64,000 nt of DNA from positions 186,001-250,000 of the forward strand of contig NC_016025.1 in NCBI RefSeq assembly GCF_000226295.1, read 5' to 3'. Of the stretch, positions 58,312 through 64,000 are shown one piece after another; within the stretch, counting starts at the first letter, position 1; each line of letters begins with the position of its first letter. The stretch is from Chloracidobacterium thermophilum B. GTDB taxonomy: Bacteria > Acidobacteriota > Blastocatellia > Chloracidobacteriales > Chloracidobacteriaceae. Position numbers and translations under genes: made by a program. The notes under the pieces were generated by a model. The model saw only the letters and a program-made list of their open reading frames with translations. It searched no databases and had not been told where the DNA came from.

Positions 58312-59811
58312 ATGTTGAAGGTGACCGGAAAACACCGCTGTGTCGCCGGGGTTGTGGCCCTTGTGGTTGTTGTGCTGATGCTTGTGGTGCCGCCCGGCTT
58401 CAGCACCAACGCGCAGGTGGAGCGTCGGTCTGACCGGAAGGCGTCCGGCTTCGTCCATGAGCCGCAGCTTTACCGCACGCTGTTTCACACGGTGTTTCTG
58501 CTCAACGAGGAGGCGGAGGAAGCGGAACGGGCTGGGCGGACGGAGGCGGCGCAGGCGTTGCGGCGCGCGTTCAAACAGGAAGCGGGCCTGGAGGCGGAGC
58601 AGGGGGTGGTCCTCGACCGGTTGGCGGCAGAGTGTGAGCAGGCGGTGCGGGCGGTGGATGCACGGGCGCGGGCAATTCTGGCGGCGCGGCGGGCGAACTA
58701 TCCTGACGGGAAGCTGGGGGCGGGACAGCCGCCGCTGCCGCCGTCAGCGGAACTGTTCGCATTGCAGCGGGAGCGGGAGGCGGTGGTGCTGCGTTACCGT
58801 GACCGGTTGCAGGAAGCCTTTGGACCGCGGGCGTGGGAGGAGTTTGACCGGCGGGTTCTGGCACGGGTTCGGGCGGGGATGCGCACCAGCCGCGCGCTGG
58901 CGCGTGGTGGGGAGGGGCAGTCTGGAACAGGCAATCCGGTGCCGCAGACGCCAACGGAAGCTGTGGCTACTGGAGTGACCCTCATCAGTTATGACCCTGA
59001 GACGGGACTTGTGACGGGGGTGGCTACGGTCGAACTCGATTACACGGCGCAGGACTGGTATGTGGGGCGGGTGACGTGCAGCCTCCGCGACGGGGATGGC
59101 AACCCGCTGGCGAGTCAGAGTGCCGAGGACACCGACGGGGATGGGACGGTGTCGGTCATCGTGCAGATGGTGGGGCAGGAGGGACTGACCTACGGGGCGT
59201 GTGGAGAGTACCGCCTACGGCTGGGGATTTATGATCCGTTCTGTGGGTGCTGTGGTTGTTACCTTGACCCCTGGAACTTTCAGCGGGCGCAGTTGATCGG
59301 TGGGGGTTGGGAGAATTGGTACTGCCTGGTAGCTTCGGGGTACGGTCCGTTTCGCACGAGGCGGTCGGATGAGCTGTATCTGGGAAGAGGGAATGTCATC
59401 ACTCAAGCCAGAACGCGGGTCATTGTTCGGAATCCAAGGCTTACCAGGAATCCCATCAGGGTTAGCCTTGACTCCACCCATCTTGATGTGACCGTCAGCG
59501 TCTCAGGGAGTGGTATCCGGCCTGGGGATTTTGCGGTCTTGGGAATCACTATCCTGGAAGGTCCAAGTTCAGGAATCACTTTTGCCCATCCGCCACCGCC
59601 AGGACAAGAAATCGCCATTGAGTTGCCGGAACGAAACAATACCAACGCAAGGTTCACCATTGGTTCGGCCAATACGGCTGGAGACTATTTGCTTGAAGTA
59701 AGAATCATGGATGTCAGGCGACCCAATGGGCAGGGTGGTTCAGACAGTATCTTTGATCAGGTTACTGTCAATGATGACGGCGTAACGATTACCTTGACCG
59801 TAACGGATTAG
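58312..59811 (+). CDS. Secreted tandem-array protein, paralogue 4
   Basis: A 499-aa protein of the same plan: signal segment, helical domain (NEEAEEAERAGRTEAAQALR), DTDGDGTVSVIV loop, FCGCCGCYLDPWNFQ cluster and MDVRRPNGQGGSDS near the end. It differs from paralogues 2 and 3 throughout the middle (MRTSRALARGGEGQSGTGNP) and in the C-terminal domain. It sits next to the intact selD, so its unit is nearest the ancestral layout. A long in-frame extension to 58219 encodes the sigma-like leader and is probably not translated. Confidence 0.82.
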   Translation: MLKVTGKHRCVAGVVALVVVVLMLVVPPGFSTNAQVERRSDRKASGFVHEPQLYRTLFHTVFLLNEEAEEAERAGRTEAAQALRRAFKQEAGLEAEQGVVLDRLAAECEQAVRAVDARARAILAARRANYPDGKLGAGQPPLPPSAELFALQREREAVVLRYRDRLQEAFGPRAWEEFDRRVLARVRAGMRTSRALARGGEGQSGTGNPVPQTPTEAVATGVTLISYDPETGLVTGVATVELDYTAQDWYVGRVTCSLRDGDGNPLASQSAEDTDGDGTVSVIVQMVGQEGLTYGACGEYRLRLGIYDPFCGCCGCYLDPWNFQRAQLIGGGWENWYCLVASGYGPFRTRRSDELYLGRGNVITQARTRVIVRNPRLTRNPIRVSLDSTHLDVTVSVSGSGIRPGDFAVLGITILEGPSSGITFAHPPPPGQEIAIELPERNNTNARFTIGSANTAGDYLLEVRIMDVRRPNGQGGSDSIFDQVTVNDDGVTITLTVTD

Positions 59812-59835
59812 TGCCCCCGGCGGGTTGCCTGACCT

Positions 59836-59975
59836 GAAGCCTGTCTGCGTGAAGCACCGGGTAGCAGCTATGAAGCTATGAACGCGGCAGCCATTGATCA
59901 GCGCGACACCGGGCGCTGAGTGTGCTCAAAATCCAAAACCTGCGGGACGTGCCCCTATCGGGTGCGTCCCGTTTT
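59836..59975 (+). repeat. Fifth, degenerate copy of the RRM tail and terminator
   Basis: After paralogue 4 the array flank recurs (GAAGCCTG start, ACCGGGCGCTGAG, then GGGACGTGCCC and GGGTGCGTCCC with a T-run at 59944-59975), but the RRM codons are scrambled. The following 200 bases up to the sigma gene hold no gene and look like the ancestral upstream region of the sigma factor. Confidence 0.75.
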
Positions 59976-60182
59976 GTTTGGTGCTTCGTTTGGGCAACAT
60001 CCCGTCGCCCGGACCCCGGGCCAAAGCTTGGGGACGCGCGTCAGGACACAGCCGCGAAAACCTCCATAACGTGTGAAACTTTTTCGGCGCATTCGGCACA
60101 TGCTCCATGACGGAGCAACTTTCGCCAGGAGCACAGCGTATGCCGTCGGAGTCAAATCGTTTTGGGAGTCACCGCACCTGTC

Positions 60183-60752
60183 ATGGACAATGCGTCCCTA
60201 CCGACTGAATCACCACCGCTCCCGGATGCGGAAGCCTTTCGTCACTGGTTCGACCGGTATGCCCGTTCGGTATTCAACTTCCTGTGTGCGCTGGTCGGCC
60301 GGCGGGAACTGGCCGAGGAGCTGACCCAGGAGACTTTCGTGCGGGCCTATGAGCAGCGCGCCACCCTGCGGGATCGCGCCCGTGTGGCGGCGTGGTTGTT
60401 TGGGATTGCACGCAATGTGTCGCGTGAGCATGTCCGTGAATATGCCCGCTGGGATTCGTTGGATGACATCTTTGACGGCGAGCGCCAACCGGAACCGACG
60501 GATGGCACAACCCCCGATGCGCAGCTTCTCGATGCCGAACTGCGCTTCGTCGTACGGGCGGCGCTGGCAAAGCTTGAACCCGACAAGCGCATGGTGTTCG
60601 TCCTGCGAACGTTCGAGCCGTACAGCTATGAGGACATTGCCGCGATCACAGGCTTTTCGGTTGGCAAGGTCAAGACGGACCTGCATCGCGCGCGGTTGGA
60701 AATGCGCCGCCACGTCCGACCGTACCTGTCGGCAGGACAGGGAGGTAACTGA
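60183..60752 (+). CDS. ECF-type RNA polymerase sigma factor
   Basis: A 189-aa protein from ATG 60183 (TTG at 60162 possible). Region 2 reads FDRYARSVFNFLCALVGRRE then LAEELTQETFVRAYEQ. Region 4 reads MVFVLRTFEPYSYEDIAAIT then GFSVGKVKTDLHRARLEMRR. It directs transcription of a stress or envelope regulon. The stop overlaps the ATG of the anti-sigma gene by one base. A GAAACTTT element with a CG-rich spacer at about 60075 could be its own ECF promoter. The first 30 codons and the bases before them align without gaps to the leaders of secreted paralogues 2-4. Confidence 0.92.
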   Translation: MDNASLPTESPPLPDAEAFRHWFDRYARSVFNFLCALVGRRELAEELTQETFVRAYEQRATLRDRARVAAWLFGIARNVSREHVREYARWDSLDDIFDGERQPEPTDGTTPDAQLLDAELRFVVRAALAKLEPDKRMVFVLRTFEPYSYEDIAAITGFSVGKVKTDLHRARLEMRRHVRPYLSAGQGGN

Positions 60753-61600
60753 TGGATTGTGAACGTTGCCTCAAACAACTCGATGCCTATCTGGATGGTG
60801 AACTCGACGCGCCGGACGCCAGCCTGCTGGCCGCGCACCTGCGCCAGTGTCCGAGCTGTCAGGCGGAGTACCGCGCCCGCGAATGGGAAAACCGGCTGTA
60901 CCGCGACGTAGCCGCCGGGGCTTCGCTCCCGGAGGGGTTGTGGCCGCGCATTGCTGCCGGCATGGCGGCGGTGGACGAGCGTGAACAGCGTCGGTCAAGT
61001 GGGGGGCGCACAGACTGGTTCCGGCCGGAATGGTCTGGCTGGTGGCGGCTGGGGCCAGCGCTGGGTTGCCTTCTGGCGCTGGCTATTGGCCTTTGGCTCT
61101 GGCTGCGTCCGTCCGCCACGTCGGAGCCGCTTCTGGCTCAGGAGCCGACTCCGCCCAGCCGGTCGGATACCGGCGGCTTGCCACGCATCTCGCCGCCCGC
61201 AAGCCCTTCACCGTCGGTTTCGGAAACGCTGGCGCCGGCGGATACTGTCATCATTGAGCCACCCCGGCGGCGTACGGGAATGGCCAGCCCGCCACCCATA
61301 CGCGAGCGCCCGCCCTCCGAGGCGGAGCAGGTTCTCGCCCAGGCGGAACAAACCTATCTCGTGGTCATCGAGGGCCTTCAGTCCCAGGCCCGGTTACGGC
61401 GCATGAGACTCGATCCGGCGACACGGACGGCCATGGACCGGACTCTGGCCGGACTGGATGCCCAGATTGCGCAGACCCGGGAGGTTGTCCGCCAGTCGCC
61501 GACCGATCCAGCCGCCCTGCATTTTCTGGTGACGGCCTATCGCAGGAAGGCGGAAGTGCTGAGTGAAATCATTGTCATGACCGAAGGGGAAGGTTCCTGA
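60752..61600 (+). CDS. Zinc-containing transmembrane anti-sigma factor
   Basis: A 282-aa protein. The N-terminal zinc anti-sigma domain has H29-x3-C33-x2-C36 (HLRQCPSCQ) and Cys3/Cys6. One membrane helix lies near 100-120 (LGPALGCLLALAIGLWLWLR). The outside part is Pro-rich, then a coiled region (EAEQVLAQAEQTYLVVIEGL). It would hold the upstream sigma factor inactive at the membrane until signalled. GGAGGT lies before the ATG, and translation is coupled to the sigma gene. Confidence 0.9.
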   Translation: MDCERCLKQLDAYLDGELDAPDASLLAAHLRQCPSCQAEYRAREWENRLYRDVAAGASLPEGLWPRIAAGMAAVDEREQRRSSGGRTDWFRPEWSGWWRLGPALGCLLALAIGLWLWLRPSATSEPLLAQEPTPPSRSDTGGLPRISPPASPSPSVSETLAPADTVIIEPPRRRTGMASPPPIRERPPSEAEQVLAQAEQTYLVVIEGLQSQARLRRMRLDPATRTAMDRTLAGLDAQIAQTREVVRQSPTDPAALHFLVTAYRRKAEVLSEIIVMTEGEGS

Positions 61601-61688
61601 ACCTGTCCTTTCGGAAACGGAACGGGTTGGCTCCGAAACAGGTTGGCCCGTGGGGGTAAGGAAACGACGCATGCGGGGGAAAGTTGCT

Positions 61689-62735
61689 ATGAAATCGGTT
61701 GTGTTGATGGCGCGCGTTCTGGCGCTGGGCTGGCTGCTCGGCAGTCTTTCGGTGTTGGCGCAGGAAATCCGGCAGCCCATCGAGCGCAACGGTCGGGTCA
61801 AGGTTCTGTGTCAGGTAGGGGAAGTTACCGTTACCGGCGGTGATGAGGCGGTTTTGACGGTCACGACGGATGGCAATCCGTCCATGGTCAAGGTCAAACA
61901 GCTTGCTGATGGAGCGTACGGTATTTCGGTCGATCCGCCGATGATGCCACATCGGTTACGCATCACTGTCCCACGGGAAGCCTCGCTGCAGGAGGTCAGG
62001 ACGCGCAACGCCAATGTGACCGTCCGCGCTGTGGCCGCCGCCAATGTGACGACGGTCAGCGGCGGGGTCCTGGTTGAACAGGTGCCCGGTCCGGTCAACG
62101 TGGCGACGACGAGCGGACGGGTCCGTTTGACTGAAGTGGGGACGGTCCAGCTCCGTACCGTGAGCGGCGACACGCAGGTGCAGGCGGTGACGGGCAGTGT
62201 GATGGTGAGTGCTGTCAGCGGGAAGCTGGAAGCGTCCCACATTGGGGGGGACCTGACAGCCCAGCTCGTCAGTGGCAATGCCAGCATCCGGTGCAGCCGG
62301 GGCCGGGTTGATGTGTCAACCTTCAGCGGAGAGGTCAGGCTGAGCCGACTGGAAAATGAAGTGGTTGTCGAGACGACGAGTGGGAATGTGTTTTTTGTCG
62401 GGGCGCTGACGCCGGTCAAGCGGTGTACCATCAATGCGCTTTCGGGTGACATCAGGCTGGCCGTACCTGAAACGTGTGGTTTCGAGATGCGGTTCAGGAG
62501 CTTCAGTGGAGCATTGAAGTCGGATTTTCCGGTGGACGGCACAAGTACCGGTGTATCGGTCCCGGATACGGAACCGCCGTCGGGACCCGGAGTGCCACTG
62601 CCGCCGCGTCACGGACGTTTCGTTACCTGGCGACATAGGGATGGTGCCGCGAAGGTTCTTTTGAGTACCCTCAGCGGGACGGTTTCGTTCGTACGGGCCG
62701 ACCCCGAAGCTGAGCCACCCTGCCATCAGCCCTGA
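61689..62735 (+). CDS. Exported DUF4097-type beta-solenoid protein
   Basis: A 348-aa protein with a signal peptide (MARVLALGWLLGSLSVLAQ) and repeated short strands of the form VxxxTVSGxVxVxxVxG (VRTRNANVTVRAV, VNVATTSGRVRLTEVGTVQL, VMVSAVSGKLEAS), the parallel-strand ladder of DUF4097 adhesin-like proteins. ATG 61671 is an alternative start. Proteins of this type often sit behind sigma/anti-sigma pairs in Acidobacteriota. It may report envelope state; that is inference. Confidence 0.85.
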   Translation: MKSVVLMARVLALGWLLGSLSVLAQEIRQPIERNGRVKVLCQVGEVTVTGGDEAVLTVTTDGNPSMVKVKQLADGAYGISVDPPMMPHRLRITVPREASLQEVRTRNANVTVRAVAAANVTTVSGGVLVEQVPGPVNVATTSGRVRLTEVGTVQLRTVSGDTQVQAVTGSVMVSAVSGKLEASHIGGDLTAQLVSGNASIRCSRGRVDVSTFSGEVRLSRLENEVVVETTSGNVFFVGALTPVKRCTINALSGDIRLAVPETCGFEMRFRSFSGALKSDFPVDGTSTGVSVPDTEPPSGPGVPLPPRHGRFVTWRHRDGAAKVLLSTLSGTVSFVRADPEAEPPCHQP

Positions 62736-62879
62736 CGGTTGGCCTGACGGCTGGCGACGCACCCGGCGCGGACTGCCCTTCTGTCCTTGCGCGGCCCGGC
62801 ACCAAATTTGTAGCTTCAGCATTCGGATGTGGTGTGTCACTGCGACAGATACTGATCAGCCAGCGGGGATGTCGCCGGG

Positions 62880-63170
62880 ATGCAGCCGGTCAGCGACCCC
62901 GACAACTTCATCACCACGGAAGGAACCTTCTACTCCTGGGTCAGGGACACAACCGGCCAGCACGAAAGTGCGCCGCCCGTACGGTGGCTCGCCGACCTGA
63001 AAATCCGCCACCAGGTTGAACCCGCCGGAGATGTGCGGCTGGTTCGCCTCGAAGCCACACCACGGGCTGAGCTGTACTTCACTCTGGACGGCTCCAATCC
63101 CAGAGACGGCGGCGCTACGACGGTCCCTTCAAGATTGGTCCGCAAGCCTGCCGCCTGCTGGTGAAGGTTG
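62880..63170 (+). pseudogene. C-terminal remnant of an anti-phage DUF499 ATPase
   Basis: The frame contains TFYSWVRDTTGQHESAPPVR, KIRHQVEP and AELYFTLDGSNPRDGG, the C-terminal domain of anti-phage-associated DUF499 proteins (over 1,000 aa). Its upstream part is gone. At about 63112 a frame change is needed: the +2 frame continues as YDGPFKIGPQACRLLVKVGE, the expected next segment. No ribosome site is evident. Confidence 0.75.
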
Positions 63171-63495
63171 GAGAAAAAATCCCGTGGATCGCCTGCTTGG
63201 CGAGGAACTGTGTGTCCTCGCCTGGGCTGTGGAGCGGATGAACCTTGACCGGATTCCCGTGGCCGTACGTAACCGGGTGGCGCTGCGGCCTGAAGAACGC
63301 TGGTGGTTGTTTGGCATGACCGCCATGGGCACGGGGGGAGTGCTGGATGCCGGCAGGGGCTGGCGCGCTGCGCTGGAGCATGCGCTGGGGGATGTCGTCC
63401 AGAGCGAGATGCTGGAAATCCGTGCCCACCGCAGCCAGCGTTTGCATGAAGACAGCCAGCCCCGGCTGAACCTGTTTGGCGATGACCCCCTATGA
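63166..63495 (+). pseudogene. C-terminal remnant of an anti-phage DUF3780 protein
   Basis: In the frame ending at 63495, NPVDRLLGEELCVLAWAVER and RPEERWWLFGMTAMGTGGVL match the C-terminal half of DUF3780 proteins, which accompany DUF499 and DUF1156 in a known anti-phage gene set. The N-terminal half is missing; it joins directly to the DUF499 remnant. The stop overlaps the darT start by four bases. Confidence 0.72.
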
Positions 63496-64000
63496 CCAGC
63501 GTCCGCGTACCGGAAGAACCCAGGACTTACCACATCGCCCACATTGATCGTCTGGCATCCATCGTTGCCGACAAGTACCTCTGGTGCGATGCAGAAGTGA
63601 TATGCCGTGGGCTTGCAGGTACGAACATTGGCATGAGCAGCATCAAGCAGCGGCGATTGATGCTGGCGCTGGATAGTTACCCTGACCTGTGTGTGGGGGA
63701 CTGTGTGCCGTTCTACTTCTGCCCGCGCTCCGTAATGCTGTATGTGATTTATCGAGGTGAGCATCCGGAACTGGATTATGACGGCGGGCAGGAACCAATC
63801 CTGCATTTCGAGGCCAAGCTGCGTGTTGCCGTCGCCTGGGCGCACAAGTGCGGGCGGAGGTGGGTGTTCACGCTCTCGAACGCCGGTTCGACCAACTTTG
63901 AGGAACGCTGTGACCTGGCGCACCTTGATGAGATTAACTGGGCGGCTGTTCAAGCCCGAGATTGGCGGCGGTGCAAGGAAGAGAAACAGGCTGAGTTTCT
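63492..64000 (+). CDS. darT: DarT-type DNA ADP-ribosyltransferase toxin (3' partial)
   Basis: The frame is open from ATG 63492 to the window end (169 residues). It follows the DUF4433 pattern: YHIAHIDRLASIVADKYLWC, NIGMSSIKQRRL, VPFYFCPRSVMLYVIYRG, WVFTLSNAGSTNFEERCD and KEEKQAEF, whose Glu (residue 168) is the catalytic one in DarT. The enzyme attaches ADP-ribose from NAD+ to thymidine in single-stranded DNA and serves in toxin-antitoxin and anti-phage roles. The antitoxin darG is expected just past the window. Only a few C-terminal residues should be missing. Confidence 0.9.
   Translation, partial: MTSVRVPEEPRTYHIAHIDRLASIVADKYLWCDAEVICRGLAGTNIGMSSIKQRRLMLALDSYPDLCVGDCVPFYFCPRSVMLYVIYRGEHPELDYDGGQEPILHFEAKLRVAVAWAHKCGRRWVFTLSNAGSTNFEERCDLAHLDEINWAAVQARDWRRCKEEKQAEF

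Larger units (their letters stand above)
51040..59975 (+). repeat. Tandem array of four units built around secreted-protein paralogues
   Basis: Each unit holds, in order: RRM-gene tail and terminator, selD 5' end on the minus strand (complete only in unit 4), a promoter, and one secreted-protein gene. Distances between gene starts are 2016, 1954 and 2954 bases; the third is longer because selD is whole. A fifth copy of the tail and terminator follows the last gene. Units 2 and 3 are almost identical over more than 1.2 kb. Confidence 0.88.

Noticed and set aside
63129-63953. 274-aa minus-strand frame at the right edge
   Set aside because: The plus strand over the same bases encodes DarT and the DUF3780 remnant with clear motifs.

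Overview
The window looks like an acidobacterial chromosome. By eye it is GC-rich (about 60%) with dense coding. It carries an Oar-type TonB-dependent receptor with a carboxypeptidase-regulatory N-terminus, a heptosyltransferase, a full-length two-domain malonyl-CoA reductase and many secreted proteins of no known family. A Chloracidobacterium-like thermophilic acidobacterium is my best guess. That is inference from gene content, not from a marker gene.

Layout. 1-6.75 kb: the end of a probable defence locus, a giant nuclease-like/HerA-type ATPase (5' end outside the window) followed by an AAA-type ATPase. 6.8-18.5 kb: a frameshifted flavin monooxygenase, the TonB receptor, a secreted protein, a cation/proton antiporter, an MscS channel interrupted by an in-frame amber codon, and a 640-aa protein with an internal duplication. 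18.6-25.6 kb, minus strand: malonyl-CoA reductase, purE, acyl-CoA dehydrogenase, MaoC hydratase and a membrane zinc protease. 25.8-32.5 kb, plus strand: PpiD-like foldase, YheT-type hydrolase, nucleotidyltransferase, purA and a Spy-like protein. 33.3-38.6 kb: a five-gene operon with a peroxiredoxin-like protein, a hydrolase lacking its nucleophile, a PEP-synthase-like dikinase, an ATP-grasp ligase and a small unknown. 38.8-40.4 kb: a decayed tcmP next to its intact Gp37/Gp68-type partner. 40.4-43.6 kb, minus strand: aroF-trpE-trpG behind a clear tryptophan attenuator with its own leader peptide. 43.6-49.7 kb: waaF, an AT-richer toxin-antitoxin islet (hicBA and mazE with a truncated mazF) bracketed by two copies of the tail of a CocE-type hydrolase gene, then apt, acylphosphatase and tRNA-Pro.

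50.7-60 kb is the most unusual region. It holds four paralogous secreted proteins (about 496-499 aa) in a tandem array with a period near 2 kb. Each unit also carries the 3' tail and terminator of the upstream RRM gene, the first codons of selD on the opposite strand, and a promoter. Only the last unit keeps a complete selD. The other three share one deletion junction, so selD was deleted once and the deleted unit was then amplified. The leader of the secreted genes also resembles the 5' end of the ECF sigma gene that follows the array. Paralogues 2 and 3 are nearly identical except for a short variable segment near the C-terminus.

60.2-62.7 kb is a sigma / anti-sigma / DUF4097 unit. The right edge (62.9-64 kb) is a second defence region: fused remnants of anti-phage DUF499 and DUF3780 genes lead straight into a darT ADP-ribosyltransferase gene cut by the window end.

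Several genes are broken by single-base lesions (monooxygenase, mscS, tcmP, mazF, DUF499 remnant). Those in mobile or defence genes look like real decay. Those in the monooxygenase and mscS could be real or base-call errors.
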